Source: Pseudomonas ekonensis
GTDB taxonomy: Bacteria > Pseudomonadota > Gammaproteobacteria > Pseudomonadales > Pseudomonadaceae
Direction of reading: 5' to 3'
Assembly: GCF_019145435.1 (NCBI RefSeq)
Contig: NZ_JAHSTS010000001.1
Coordinates: 1,440,001-1,504,000, forward strand
DNA: 64,000 bases
Each line of letters opens with the position of its first letter. Within the stretch, counting starts at the first letter, position 1. The notes under the pieces were generated by a model. That model made no database searches. It had not been told where the DNA came from and was given only the letters and a program-made list of their open reading frames with translations. The position numbers and the translations under genes were made by a program. Shown piece after piece: positions 7,881-18,897 of this stretch.

Positions 7881-9401
7881 ATGAAAACGCCCCATGTCTC
7901 ACACCCACGGCCCGAGGACGAAAATCTCGGGGTCGGCGCGAATATGGCTTACGGCCTGCAACATGTTTTGACCATGTATGGCGGTATCGTCGCGGTGCCT
8001 CTGATCATCGGCCAGGCGGCCGGGCTCTCGCCGGCGGACATCGGTTTGTTGATTGCCGCGTCGTTGTTTGCGGGGGGATTGGCCACGTTGCTGCAAACCC
8101 TGGGTCTGCCGTTCTTCGGCTGCCAGTTGCCGTTGGTGCAGGGCGTGTCGTTTTCCGGCGTCGCGACCATGGTGGCGATCGTCAGCAGCGGCGGGGAGGG
8201 CGGCTTTCAGTCGGTGCTCGGTGCGGTGATCGCGGCGTCGCTGATCGGCTTGCTGATCACGCCGGTGTTTTCACGCATCACCAAGTTCTTTCCGCCGCTG
8301 GTCACCGGCATCGTCATCACCACCATCGGCCTGACGCTGATGCCCGTGGCGGCGCGTTGGGCCATGGGCGGCAACAGCCATGCCGAGAACTTCGGCAGCA
8401 TGGAGAACATCGGCCTGGCGGCGGTGACGCTGGTGCTGGTGCTGCTGTTGAGCAAGATCGGCAGCGCGACCATTTCGCGCCTGTCGATCCTGCTGGCGAT
8501 GGTGATCGGCACGGTGCTGGCGGTGTTCCTCGGCATGGCGGATTTTTCCGGCGTCAGCCAAGGGCCGATGTTCGGCTTCCCGACGCCGTTCCATTTCGGC
8601 ATGCCGACGTTCCATTTCGCCGCGATCCTGTCGATGTGCATCGTGGTCATGGTGACGCTGGTGGAGACCTCGGCGGACATTCTGGCGGTCGGCGAGATCA
8701 TCGACACCAAGGTCGATTCCAAGCGCCTGGGCAACGGCCTGCGGGCGGACATGCTGTCGAGCGTGCTGGCGCCGATCTTCGGCTCCTTCACCCAGAGCGC
8801 GTTCGCCCAGAACGTCGGGCTGGTGGCGGTCACCGGCATCAAGAGCCGTTACGTGGTGGCCACCGGCGGCCTGTTCCTGGTGATCCTGGGGCTGCTGCCG
8901 TTCATGGGCCGGGTGATCGCGGCGGTGCCGACCTCGGTGCTCGGCGGCGCGGGCATCGTGCTGTTCGGCACCGTGGCGGCCAGCGGCATCCGCACTTTGT
9001 CCAAAGTCGATTACCGCAACAACGTCAACCTGATCATCGTCGCCACCTCGATCGGTTTCGGCATGATCCCGATCGCCGCGCCGAACTTCTACGATCACTT
9101 CCCGAGCTGGTTCGCGACCATTTTCCATTCCGGCATCAGTTCCTCGGCGATCATGGCGATCATGCTGAACCTGACCTTCAACCACTTCACGGTCGGCAAC
9201 TCGGACCAGCAGTCGGTGTTCGCGGCGGCAGCCGAGCGGGTGCTGCGCTATCAGGACCTGGCGGCGCTGCGCGAAGGGGACTACTTCAGCGACGGCAAGC
9301 TGCATGACTGCGACGGCAACGAAGTGCCGGTGGTCGAAGCGGATCATGACCATGGGCACGGTGCCCCGAAGGCGCACAGCAAGAGCGGCGAGCACGTCTG
9401 A
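7881..9401 (+). CDS. NCS2 family nucleobase:cation symporter (xanthine/uric acid/uracil permease)
   Basis: Inner-membrane purine or pyrimidine base importer of the NCS2 (NAT/NCS2) family, 506 residues with about 12-14 hydrophobic segments. It opens with GVGANMAYGLQHVLTMYGGIVAVPLIIG, the typical TM1 containing the conserved QH. It continues with the family segment VTLVETSADILAVGE, whose Glu is a substrate ligand, and a QSAFAQNVGLVAVTGIKSR block (NxGxxxxT region). The E-T-x-x-D pattern and overall form suggest a xanthine/urate-type member rather than UraA, but the substrate cannot be fixed. The hydrophilic C-terminus is His/Asp-rich (ADHDHGHGAPKAH). The start at 7881 gives the normal N-terminus. 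A strong terminator follows. Confidence 0.92.
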   Translation: MKTPHVSHPRPEDENLGVGANMAYGLQHVLTMYGGIVAVPLIIGQAAGLSPADIGLLIAASLFAGGLATLLQTLGLPFFGCQLPLVQGVSFSGVATMVAIVSSGGEGGFQSVLGAVIAASLIGLLITPVFSRITKFFPPLVTGIVITTIGLTLMPVAARWAMGGNSHAENFGSMENIGLAAVTLVLVLLLSKIGSATISRLSILLAMVIGTVLAVFLGMADFSGVSQGPMFGFPTPFHFGMPTFHFAAILSMCIVVMVTLVETSADILAVGEIIDTKVDSKRLGNGLRADMLSSVLAPIFGSFTQSAFAQNVGLVAVTGIKSRYVVATGGLFLVILGLLPFMGRVIAAVPTSVLGGAGIVLFGTVAASGIRTLSKVDYRNNVNLIIVATSIGFGMIPIAAPNFYDHFPSWFATIFHSGISSSAIMAIMLNLTFNHFTVGNSDQQSVFAAAAERVLRYQDLAALREGDYFSDGKLHDCDGNEVPVVEADHDHGHGAPKAHSKSGEHV

Positions 9402-9419
9402 CCGGCGCCTGAAACGAAC

Positions 9420-9457
9420 AACGCCGCGCTGTCGACAGGACAGCGCGGCGTTTTGCT
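9420..9457 (+). terminator. Rho-independent terminator of the permease gene
   Basis: Perfect 14-bp stem AACGCCGCGCTGTC / GACAGCGCGGCGTT with a 5-nt loop, followed by TTTGCTT. It lies 18 bp after the permease stop codon. Confidence 0.9.
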
Positions 9458-9484
9458 TGGCGGATCTTTTCCGTCGGCCACAAA

Positions 9485-9516
9485 AAAGCCCCTGAACCTT
9501 TCGATTCAGGGGCTTT
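9485..9516 (-). terminator. Rho-independent terminator of tRNA-Asn
   Basis: 12-bp stem AAAGCCCCTGAA / TTCAGGGGCTTT with an 8-nt loop. On the minus strand it runs into TTTTTTG, directly after the 3' end of the minus-strand tRNA-Asn. Confidence 0.88.
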
Positions 9517-9522
9517 GCTATT

Positions 9523-9598
<76 letters not shown>

Positions 9599-9668
9599 AT
9601 TGGTGCGTATCTTACTGATTTAATTGGACTAGTCAAGCATCCGCATGAAACTTTTTGGCCAGGGCGCA

Positions 9669-9869
9669 TCAGCCGCCGAAGGTCAGGGTGCCCATCAGCA
9701 GCTTGGCGTACAGCGCGGTGGCCCCCAGTTGCACCAGCCACAGGGCCAGGCCGCCGAGAAACACCCCGGCCGCCACCTGCAGCACCAGGCTGCGCTCGCG
9801 TTTGCCGGACGTACGGGGAGGATAGTAGTCGAGCTCGTCGCGGTCGGCGCGCAGGTCGTCGTTTTTCAT
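9669..9869 (-). CDS. Small single-pass membrane protein, 66 aa
   Basis: A short protein with a hydrophilic N-terminal half (MKNDDLRADRDELDYYPPR, then a KRER basic patch) followed by a hydrophobic segment (LVLQVAAGVFLGGLALWLVQL) and a short tail. The basic patch before the hydrophobic segment predicts the N-terminus in the cytoplasm. ATG start at 9869 with GAGAACC just upstream. Function not recognised. It lies between tRNA-Asn and the aminotransferase terminator and looks monocistronic. Confidence 0.7.
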   Translation of the reverse strand: MKNDDLRADRDELDYYPPRTSGKRERSLVLQVAAGVFLGGLALWLVQLGATALYAKLLMGTLTFGG

Positions 9870-9969
9870 GTCGGTTCTCGCTGGGGATTCAAAAAATGCG
9901 CAGTGCTCCGAGGGAGCGGGCGATATGTGCAGTCTAGAGGGTGTGGGAGATTATTCCGCGCCCATAAAA

Positions 9970-9995
9970 AACGGGAAGCCCGAAGGCTTCCCGTT
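9970..9995 (-). terminator. Rho-independent terminator of the aromatic aminotransferase gene
   Basis: Perfect 11-bp stem AACGGGAAGCC / GGCTTCCCGTT with a tetraloop. On the minus strand the stem runs into TTTTTTATGGG. It begins about 20 bp after the aminotransferase stop. Confidence 0.92.
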
Positions 9996-10014
9996 CTTCA
10001 AGCGCAAGGCCGGA

Positions 10015-11211
10015 TCAGATGACCTGGACGATGGCGTCCGTCACGACCTTGATGTTGTTCTGGTTCAGCGCGGCCACGCAGATGCGGCCGGTGTCCAGGG
10101 CGTAGATGCCGAACTCGTTGCGCAGGCGGTGAACCTGTTCGACGCTCAGGCCCGAGTAGGAGAACATGCCGCGCTGACGGCCGACGAAGCTGAAGTCGTG
10201 CTGCGGCGCCTTCTGCGCCAGCAGGTCGACCATCTGGTCGCGCATGCCGCGGATGCGCAGGCGCATTTCCGCCAGCTCGGCTTCCCACTGGGCGCGCAGT
10301 TCCGGGCTGTTCAGCACGGCGGCCACGATGCTTGCGCCGTGGGTCGGCGGGTTGGAGTAGTTGGTGCGGATCACGCGCTTGACCTGCGACAGCACGCGCG
10401 CGCTTTCTTCCTTGGACTCGCTGACGATCGACAGGGCGCCGACGCGCTCGCCGTACAGCGAGAACGACTTGGAGAACGAGCTCGACACGAAGAAGGTCAG
10501 GCCGGACTCGGCGAACAGGCGCACTGCGGCGGCGTCTTCGGCGATGCCGTCGCCGAAGCCCTGGTAGGCCATGTCGAGGAACGGGATGTGGCCTTTGGCG
10601 CGGACGGCTTGCAGGACGTTCTTCCAGTCTTGCGGGTTCAGGTCAACGCCGGTCGGGTTGTGGCAGCAGGCGTGCAGCACAATGATCGAGCCGTTCGGCA
10701 GGGCGTTGAGGTCTTCGAGCATGCCGGCACGGTTCACGTCGTGGGTGGCGGCGTCGTAGTAGCGGTAGTTCTTCACCGGGAAACCGGCGGTCTCGAACAG
10801 CGCGCGGTGGTTTTCCCAGCTCGGGTCGCTGATCGCCACGACGGCGTTCGGCAGCAGTTGCTTGAGGAAGTCGGCGCCGATCTTCAGGGCGCCGGTGCCG
10901 CCGACGGCCTGGGTGGTGACCACACGGCCGGCCGCCAGCAGCGGCGAGTCGTTGCCGAACAGCAGCTTTTGAACGGCCTGGTCGTAGGCGGCGATGCCGT
11001 CGATCGGCAGGTAGCCACGGGAAGCGTGCTGAGCGGCGCGAATGGTTTCGGCTTCGATGACGGCGCGCAGGAGTGGAATTCGCCCCTCTTCGTTGCAGTA
11101 CACACCTACACCCAGGTTGACCTTGTCGGTGCGGGTATCGGCGTTGAATGCTTCGTTGAGGCCCAGGATTGGATCGCGGGGTGCCATTTCGACAGCGGAG
11201 AACAGGCTCAT
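10015..11211 (-). CDS. tyrB: Aromatic amino acid / aspartate aminotransferase (class I, PLP)
   Basis: PLP-dependent class I aminotransferase of the AspC/TyrB subgroup, 398 residues, the normal length. The PLP lysine is Lys248 in SSSFSKSFSLYGERVG. CCHNPTGVDL carries the PLP-contacting Asn, FLDMAYQGFG the Asp/Tyr, and NPPTHGASIV lies near the substrate pocket. It catalyses the last transamination of Tyr/Phe (and possibly Asp) synthesis. Whether it prefers aromatic or dicarboxylic substrates cannot be told from sequence, so the symbol is provisional. Divergent from uvrB across a 337-bp gap, as in other Pseudomonas chromosomes. Confidence 0.9.
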   Translation of the reverse strand: MSLFSAVEMAPRDPILGLNEAFNADTRTDKVNLGVGVYCNEEGRIPLLRAVIEAETIRAAQHASRGYLPIDGIAAYDQAVQKLLFGNDSPLLAAGRVVTTQAVGGTGALKIGADFLKQLLPNAVVAISDPSWENHRALFETAGFPVKNYRYYDAATHDVNRAGMLEDLNALPNGSIIVLHACCHNPTGVDLNPQDWKNVLQAVRAKGHIPFLDMAYQGFGDGIAEDAAAVRLFAESGLTFFVSSSFSKSFSLYGERVGALSIVSESKEESARVLSQVKRVIRTNYSNPPTHGASIVAAVLNSPELRAQWEAELAEMRLRIRGMRDQMVDLLAQKAPQHDFSFVGRQRGMFSYSGLSVEQVHRLRNEFGIYALDTGRICVAALNQNNIKVVTDAIVQVI

Positions 11212-11548
11212 TATTACGGCGGCTCTGAATGGAGAATGGAGGGACGTGTCACGCTCCAGCCGAATGCACTAGAGCGGTGCACAAACGGGGAGCTAGTATA
11301 GAGGCCATCGGCGACCGAAGGCGACAGGCGAATCGGCATTTAGCTTAAGTTTTTCCGATTATTTCGCGACCGTCAGTCGAACGGTCATGGCCGGGTCTGC
11401 GCGGGATGTAGGACGTTTACCTTGAAACCCAAAGAATTAGGCTCCACATTGAGCACATTCTTCGTTTTTCCTTGAGCGACATCGGTCGTTGACGGTCTTC
11501 CCCGTGGGGCTCCGGTTTGCCCGGAACGCCGCGCTGCCAGAGGTGTGT
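11212..11548. other. Divergent promoter region between tyrB and uvrB
   Basis: A 337-bp gap without a gene. On the minus strand TATACT (11295-11300) could be a -10 for tyrB. For uvrB no convincing -35/-10 pair was identified. I looked for a LexA box (CTG-N10-CAG with TATA-like centre) and saw none, so SOS control of uvrB here is not supported. Confidence 0.4.
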
Positions 11549-13564
<2,016 letters not shown>

Positions 13565-13630
13565 TGCCACAGTGGCACGGCATGCATCGGTCCATGGTGG
13601 TGTCCATAAATCTCGCGAACACTTGAGAGA

Positions 13631-13663
13631 CCTGTGGGGGCTGGCTTGCCAGCGATAGGGCCG
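13631..13663. repeat. REP-type palindrome
   Basis: CCTGTGGGGGCTGGCTTGCCAGCGATAGG matches the Pseudomonas REP consensus, with the internal palindrome CTGGCTTGCCAG. It lies in the 121-bp gap between uvrB and the convergent efflux operon. Confidence 0.75.
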
Positions 13664-13685
13664 CCACAGGCTACGCAGATTTCGG

Positions 13686-15236
13686 CTAGTGCGCCTCTCC
13701 GGCCTTCAGCCCTGCCGGCAGTTTCTTGGTCAGCAGGATCGCCAGCATGCTGATCCCCAACGCGATCCCGACAAAATGGAACGCATCGTTGTAGGCCATG
13801 ATCAAGGCCTGCTGGTGGGCGATCTCATTCAGTTTGCCCAGCGCCGCGGTGTCACTGCCGAACCGGTCGGCCATCGACGCCAGCCGCTCGGCCACCTGCG
13901 GGTTGGTGGGCACGACGGATTCGCGCAGGTAATCGAAGTAGGTCTTGGTGCGCGCATCGAGCAGGGTGGCGAGCAGGGCGATGCCGATGGCGCCGCCGAG
14001 GTTGCGCAGGATGTTGAACAGGCTCGACGCCGAGCCCGCGTCCTGCGGCAGGATGTAGGCGGTGGCGATCAGCGAGATGGTCACCATGATCAACGGCTGG
14101 CCGAGGGCGCGGATGATCTGGATCTGGTTGAACTGCGGCCCGGCGAAATCCGGGTTGAGCACGCCGGACGAAAAGCTCGCGAACCCGAACAGGCCGAAGC
14201 CGAGGGTGCACAGCCATTTCGGCGAGACGAATTTCATCAGCTTCGGCACCAGCGGAATCAGGAACAGCTGCGGCACGCCCATCCACATGATCACATTGCC
14301 GATCTGCAAGGCGTTGTAGTTCTGGATCTGCGCCAGGTACAGCGGCAGCAGGTAGATCGAACCGTACAGCCCGACGCCCATGCCGAGGCTGGAAATGCTC
14401 GACAGGCCGAAGTTGCGGTTGCGCAGGATGCCCAGGTTGATCAGCGGATGGGGCTTGGAGACCTGCACGATCACGAAGGTGATCAGGCTGAGCAGGGCGA
14501 TGCTGCCGAGGGTGACGATCAGGCCCGATTCCAGCCAGTCCTTGCGGTGGCCTTCCTCCAGGAACACCTGCAGGCAACCGAGGCCGACGCCGAGGGTGAG
14601 GATGCCGGCGTAGTCGGTGCTTTTGAGCAGCTCCCAGTGCGCTTCCTTCTTCTCCAGTCCGTACATCAGCCCGGCAATCATGATCAGCCCCGGCGGGATA
14701 TTGATGTAGAAGATGTACTCCCACCCCCAGTTTTCCGTCAGCCAGCCGCCCAGGCTCGGCCCGATGGACGGGGCGAACGTGGCCGTCATGGCGAACATCG
14801 CCATGCCCTTGGCGCGGTGGTGTTCGGGGAGCTTGATCAGGGTCAGGGTGAACGCCAGCGGGATCAGCGCGCCGCCGGTGAACCCCTGCATGGCCCGGAA
14901 CACGATCATGCTCTCCAGGCTCCAGGCCATCGAGCACAGCAGCGACGACACCAGGAAGCCCAGCGACACCCACACCGCCAGCCGCCGCGCCGAGAGCAGC
15001 TGCACCAGCCAGGCGGTCAGCGGGATCATGATGATTTCCGCCACCAGGTAGGAGGTGGAGATCCACGAGCCTTCCTCCAGGGTCGCCGACAGCGCGCCCT
15101 GGATGTCCTTGAGCGAAGAGTTGGTGATCTGGATGTCGAGCACGGCCATGAATGCGCCCAGCATCACGCTCATCACCGCGATCCAGTCCCGCCGGGTCGG
15201 TTCGCCGACCGGGCGGATCAGCTGATCACCGGCCAT
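13686..15236 (-). CDS. DHA2 family MFS multidrug efflux transporter (EmrB-like)
   Basis: Inner-membrane proton-driven drug exporter, 516 residues with about 14 hydrophobic segments (DHA2 family). It opens with MLGAFMAVLDIQITNSSLKDIQGALSA split across TM1, the EmrB signature (VLDxTIxN-like), and has motif C-type APSIGPSLGGWL in TM5. The gene overlaps the 3' end of the HlyD-family gene by 11 bp, so the two are translationally coupled. Together they form an EmrAB-type pump that would need an outer-membrane factor such as TolC/OprM; none is encoded nearby. Substrate unknown. Confidence 0.92.
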   Translation of the reverse strand: MAGDQLIRPVGEPTRRDWIAVMSVMLGAFMAVLDIQITNSSLKDIQGALSATLEEGSWISTSYLVAEIIMIPLTAWLVQLLSARRLAVWVSLGFLVSSLLCSMAWSLESMIVFRAMQGFTGGALIPLAFTLTLIKLPEHHRAKGMAMFAMTATFAPSIGPSLGGWLTENWGWEYIFYINIPPGLIMIAGLMYGLEKKEAHWELLKSTDYAGILTLGVGLGCLQVFLEEGHRKDWLESGLIVTLGSIALLSLITFVIVQVSKPHPLINLGILRNRNFGLSSISSLGMGVGLYGSIYLLPLYLAQIQNYNALQIGNVIMWMGVPQLFLIPLVPKLMKFVSPKWLCTLGFGLFGFASFSSGVLNPDFAGPQFNQIQIIRALGQPLIMVTISLIATAYILPQDAGSASSLFNILRNLGGAIGIALLATLLDARTKTYFDYLRESVVPTNPQVAERLASMADRFGSDTAALGKLNEIAHQQALIMAYNDAFHFVGIALGISMLAILLTKKLPAGLKAGEAH

Positions 15237-16275
15237 TGTCCGGGGCGTCTTTGATGTTCACGGTGGCGGTGACCGACATGCCCGGCCGGATCTTGCCGCG
15301 CAGCGGATTGTCGGCCTTGAACGTCAGCTTGACCGGAATCCGCTGCACGACCTTGGTGAAGTTGCCGGTGGCGTTGTCCGGCGGCAACAGGCTGAACTGC
15401 GCGCCGGAGGCAGCGAACAGGCTGTCGACCCGCGCCTCGATGGGCGTGTCGCTGTAGGCGTCGAACGTCAGCTCGGCCTTCTGGCCCGGCTGCATGCGGC
15501 CGATCTGGGTCTCCTTGAAGTTGGCCTGCACCCAGATGTCCTCGTCCGGCACGATCGACAGCAAGTAGGCACCGGCCTGGACGACCTGGCCGTTGCGTGC
15601 GGCGCGCTGGCCGATCAACCCGCTGATCGGGGCGTGGATTTCGCTGCGGGTGAGGTTCAGCCGAGCCTGGGCCAGGTCGGCCCGGGCGTTGGCGATCTGG
15701 GCGTCGAGGCGCTTGACCTCCGCGGTCAGCGCGTTGACCTGCTGGCGTTGGCTCTGGGCGTCCGCTTGGGCCTTGGCCACCTGCGAGCGGGCGATGTGGG
15801 CGTCGGCGGAGAGGGTGGTCACCCGTTCCTCGGAAATGAAGCCGGGCTTGCGCAGGGCCTGTGCGCGGTTCAGGTCGATCTGCGAGCGGCCCAGGGTGGC
15901 CTCGGTGGTGGCGACTTGCGCTTCGCTGGCGGCGATCAGGCTGGATTGCTGGGTCAGCTTGCTCTGGGCCTGCTGACGCTCGGCTTCACGGGTGGCGAGG
16001 GCGGCATTGGCGCGATCCACCGCCAGGCGGAAATCGTCGCCTTCGAGGCGCACCAGCAGCTGGCCTTTTTCCACGTGCTGGTTGTCCTGCACCAGGACTT
16101 CGTCGACGCGCGCGCTCAACTGGCTGGAGATGCGCGTGATTTCGCCCTGCACGTAGGCGTTGTCGGTGCTCTCGTAGAAGCGTCCCTTGAAGAACCAATG
16201 GGCGAACACTCCGCCGGCGATCAGCAGGACCAGCAACAGGAAAAGGGATAGGCGACGCTTGAGTTGGGCAGGCAT
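15226..16275 (-). CDS. HlyD family membrane fusion protein (EmrA-like)
   Basis: Periplasmic adaptor of the adjacent MFS pump, 349 residues. N-terminal cytoplasmic tail and one transmembrane anchor (LSLFLLLVLLIAGGVFAHWFF). The STDNAYVQGEIT motif is characteristic of EmrA/HlyD proteins. A long alanine/glutamine-rich coiled-coil hairpin (about residues 90-200) is flanked by two lipoyl half-motifs, and the beta-barrel part includes IHAPISGLIGQRAARNG and the C-terminal IRPGMSVTATV. First gene of a two-gene operon with the transporter. In-frame ATG at 16275; no regulator gene adjoins. Confidence 0.93.
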   Translation of the reverse strand: MPAQLKRRLSLFLLLVLLIAGGVFAHWFFKGRFYESTDNAYVQGEITRISSQLSARVDEVLVQDNQHVEKGQLLVRLEGDDFRLAVDRANAALATREAERQQAQSKLTQQSSLIAASEAQVATTEATLGRSQIDLNRAQALRKPGFISEERVTTLSADAHIARSQVAKAQADAQSQRQQVNALTAEVKRLDAQIANARADLAQARLNLTRSEIHAPISGLIGQRAARNGQVVQAGAYLLSIVPDEDIWVQANFKETQIGRMQPGQKAELTFDAYSDTPIEARVDSLFAASGAQFSLLPPDNATGNFTKVVQRIPVKLTFKADNPLRGKIRPGMSVTATVNIKDAPDNGR

Positions 16276-16506
16276 GGGGCAAACTGTAGTCGAGGAATTG
16301 TAAGGAAAATTATCAGGGGTCGAATCTGGCAGATAGCCGACAAGCGGTAAATGCCATCGGCTGACAGGCGGCCATTCAGGCGGGCCAAAAGGCGTTATAG
16401 GCGCAACCTTGGCTTAAATGCCCTGCCTGCTGGAGCGGGGCGGGTGTCGCCTGTTACCATTCGCCGCTTGATTGTTCTTTGCTTTTCATTCTTTTCGAGA
16501 CATGCC

Positions 16507-17988
16507 ATGACCACCGTCCGCACTCGCATCGCGCCATCGCCTACCGGGGATCCCCACGTCGGCACTGCTTACATCGCACTGTTCAACTACTGCTTCGCCA
16601 AGCAGCACGGCGGTGAGTTCATCCTGCGGATCGAAGACACCGACCAGTTGCGCTCGACCCGCGAGTCCGAACAGCAGATCTTCGACGCCCTGCGCTGGCT
16701 CGGCATCGACTGGAGCGAAGGCCCGGACGTCGGCGGCCCGCACGGCCCGTACCGGCAGAGCGAGCGCGGCGACATCTATAAGCAGTACTGCCAGCAACTG
16801 GTCGACATGGGTCACGCGTTCCCGTGCTTCTGCACCGCCGAAGAGCTGGACCAGATGCGCGCCGAGCAGATGGCCCGCGGCGAAACCCCGCGCTACGACG
16901 GCCGTGCGCTGCTGCTGTCCAAAGAAGAGGTCGCGCGTCGCCTGGCCGCCGGCGAGCCTCACGTGATCCGCATGAAGGTGCCGACCGAAGGCGTCTGCGT
17001 GGTGCCGGACATGCTGCGTGGCGATGTCGAGATCCCGTGGGATCGCATGGACATGCAAGTGCTGATGAAGACCGACGGCCTGCCGACGTACTTCCTGGCC
17101 AACGTGGTCGACGATCACCTGATGGGCATCACCCACGTGCTGCGCGGCGAAGAGTGGCTGCCGTCGGCGCCGAAACTGATCCTGCTGTACGAATACTTCG
17201 GCTGGGAAAAACCGACCCTGTGCTACATGCCGCTGCTGCGCAACCCGGACAAGAGCAAGCTGTCCAAGCGCAAGAACCCGACCTCGGTGACCTTCTACGA
17301 GCGCATGGGCTTCATGCCTGAGGCGATGCTCAACTACTTGGGCCGCATGGGTTGGTCGATGCCGGACGAGCGCGAGAAGTTCTCGCTGCAGGAGATGGTC
17401 GACAACTTCGACCTGTCGCGCGTGTCCCTGGGCGGGCCGATCTTCGACATCGAGAAGCTGTCGTGGCTCAACGGCCAATGGCTGCGCGACCTGCCGGTGG
17501 AAGAGTTCGCCGCGCGCATCCAGAAATGGGCATTCAATGCCGACTACATGATGAAGATCGCGCCGCACGTCCAGGGCCGTGTCGAAACCTTCAGCCAGGT
17601 CGCACCGCTGGCCGGGTTCTTCTTTGCCGGCGGCGTCAGCCCGGATGCCAAGCTGTTCGAATCCAAGAAGCTGTCGGGCGACCAGGTCCGGCAACTGATG
17701 CAACTGATCCTGTGGAAGCTGGAAAGCCTGCGTCAGTGGGAGAAGGACACCATCACCGCGACGATCCAGGCGGTGGTCGAATCCCTGGAGCTGAAACTGC
17801 GTGACGCGATGCCGCTGATGTTCGCGGCGATCACCGGGCAGGCCAGTTCGGTGTCGGTGCTCGATGCGATGGAAATCCTCGGGCCGGACCTGACCCGCTT
17901 CCGGTTGCGCCAAGCCATTGATTTGCTGGGCGGTGTCTCGAAGAAAGAAAACAAAGAGTGGGAAAAACTGCTGGGCGCCATCGCTTAA
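16507..17988 (+). CDS. gltX: Glutamyl-tRNA synthetase
   Basis: Charges tRNA-Glu with glutamate. It is 493 residues, class I synthetase. The HIGH-type motif is HVGT (residues 17-20, in [14 protein letters not shown]) and the KMSKS-type motif is KLSKRK (around residues 253-258). [14 protein letters not shown] is a conserved glutamate-binding block. A C-terminal helical anticodon-binding domain is present. The start at 16507 is the conserved [14 protein letters not shown] start. The gene is directly upstream of the tRNA-Ala/tRNA-Glu cluster, so the synthetase and two copies of its substrate tRNA lie side by side, probably transcribed from separate promoters. Confidence 0.98.
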   Translation: MTTVRTRIAPSPTGDPHVGTAYIALFNYCFAKQHGGEFILRIEDTDQLRSTRESEQQIFDALRWLGIDWSEGPDVGGPHGPYRQSERGDIYKQYCQQLVDMGHAFPCFCTAEELDQMRAEQMARGETPRYDGRALLLSKEEVARRLAAGEPHVIRMKVPTEGVCVVPDMLRGDVEIPWDRMDMQVLMKTDGLPTYFLANVVDDHLMGITHVLRGEEWLPSAPKLILLYEYFGWEKPTLCYMPLLRNPDKSKLSKRKNPTSVTFYERMGFMPEAMLNYLGRMGWSMPDEREKFSLQEMVDNFDLSRVSLGGPIFDIEKLSWLNGQWLRDLPVEEFAARIQKWAFNADYMMKIAPHVQGRVETFSQVAPLAGFFFAGGVSPDAKLFESKKLSGDQVRQLMQLILWKLESLRQWEKDTITATIQAVVESLELKLRDAMPLMFAAITGQASSVSVLDAMEILGPDLTRFRLRQAIDLLGGVSKKENKEWEKLLGAIA

Positions 17989-18053
17989 TTGCGATCGGCG
18001 TTCGGTGGAGCCGCCGGGGGCTGCGATCTTTTGATCCTGCCTTGCGGCGGTTT

Positions 18054-18073
18054 CCCCCCGTATTTTCGGGGGG
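18054..18073 (+). terminator. GC-rich hairpin after gltX (possible terminator)
   Basis: Perfect 7-bp stem CCCCCCG / CGGGGGG with a TATTTT loop, 66 bp after the gltX stop. No T-run follows, so it is at best a weak terminator. Confidence 0.4.
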
Positions 18074-18130
18074 AGGGCGGTAAGTGATTGTTATGCCGAC
18101 AAAAAATTTTAAAATTTTTGAAAAATAAGT

Positions 18131-18159
18131 TTGACAGGCTTCCGATACGCCCTTAAGAT
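18131..18159 (+). promoter_or_regulatory. Sigma-70 promoter of the Ala/Glu tRNA cluster
   Basis: A perfect -35 TTGACA (18131-18136) and -10 TAAGAT (18154-18159) are separated by exactly 17 bp. A GC-rich discriminator (CGCCCC) as in stable-RNA promoters and an AT-rich upstream tract (runs of A/T from 18100, like an UP element) are present. The first tRNA begins 44 bp after the -10. Confidence 0.85.
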
Positions 18160-18202
18160 TCGCCCCGTCCTCAACGACGAAGCAACAACGAAGCGACATT
18201 GA

Positions 18203-18278
<76 letters not shown>

Positions 18279-18358
18279 AATTTACACTTCAAGGTCTGGC
18301 CAATTGGGCCTTGAAGCGATCAGCACTCAGCGTTGATCAGATGTACAGAAGGGTTTGC

Positions 18359-18434
18359 GTCCCCTTCGTCTAGTGGCCTAGGACACCGCCCTTTCACGGC
18401 GGTAACAGGGGTTCGAGTCCCCTAGGGGACGCCA
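18359..18434 (+). tRNA. tRNA-Glu (anticodon TTC), copy 1
   Basis: 76 nt with encoded CCA. Begins GTCCCCTTCGTCTAGTGG, anticodon stem CCGCC/GGCGG, loop CTTTCAC gives TTC. The T-arm AGGGGTTCGAGTCCCCT is intact. Confidence 0.97.
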
Positions 18435-18487
18435 GTTTCACAGAAGCGATGTCGCAAGATGCCGCTCCGCCGCGAGGCGAAAAATCT

Positions 18488-18563
<76 letters not shown>

Positions 18564-18640
18564 ATTTACACTTCAAGGTCTGGCCACTCCGGCCTTGAAG
18601 CGATCAGCACTCAGCACTGATCAGTTGTAGAAGGGTTTGC

Positions 18641-18716
18641 GTCCCCTTCGTCTAGTGGCCTAGGACACCGCCCTTTCACGGCGGTAACAGGGGTTCGAGT
18701 CCCCTAGGGGACGCCA
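18641..18716 (+). tRNA. tRNA-Glu (anticodon TTC), copy 2
   Basis: Identical to the copy at 18359-18434. Last member of the Ala-Glu-Ala-Glu cluster; terminators follow within 7 bp. Confidence 0.97.
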
Positions 18717-18722
18717 CGATTA

Positions 18723-18741
18723 CCCGCCTTGCGGGATTTTT
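18723..18741 (+). terminator. Terminator of the tRNA cluster
   Basis: Stem CCCGC / GCGGG with a 3-nt loop, then ATTTTT. It begins 6 bp after the last tRNA. Confidence 0.8.
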
Positions 18742-18776
18742 AAGGGTCATTCAATCATTGAATGGCCCTTTTGTTT
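18742..18776 (+). terminator. Second, longer terminator hairpin of the tRNA cluster
   Basis: 13-bp stem AAGGGTCATTCAA / TTGAATGGCCCTT (one wobble pair), loop TCA, then TTGTTTGT. Directly behind the first terminator; the two act in tandem. Confidence 0.8.
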
Positions 18777-18848
18777 GTCTGGCGTTTGGCCAATCTCCCT
18801 TTTTCCTTACACTGTGCTTCAGACCAGCGGTCATATTTGTGACTTGCA

Positions 18849-18873
18849 GAATATTATTATGAGAATAATATTC
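18849..18873. promoter_or_regulatory. Palindromic operator upstream of the TetR-family gene
   Basis: A perfect inverted repeat with 10-bp arms, GAATATTATT and AATAATATTC, around a 5-nt spacer. It ends 24 bp before the TetR start codon and overlaps the likely promoter (an AT-rich island in GC-rich DNA). This size and spacing fit a TetR-dimer operator for autoregulation. Confidence 0.7.
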
Positions 18874-18897
18874 TAATCGTAATATTCGGAGGCGACG

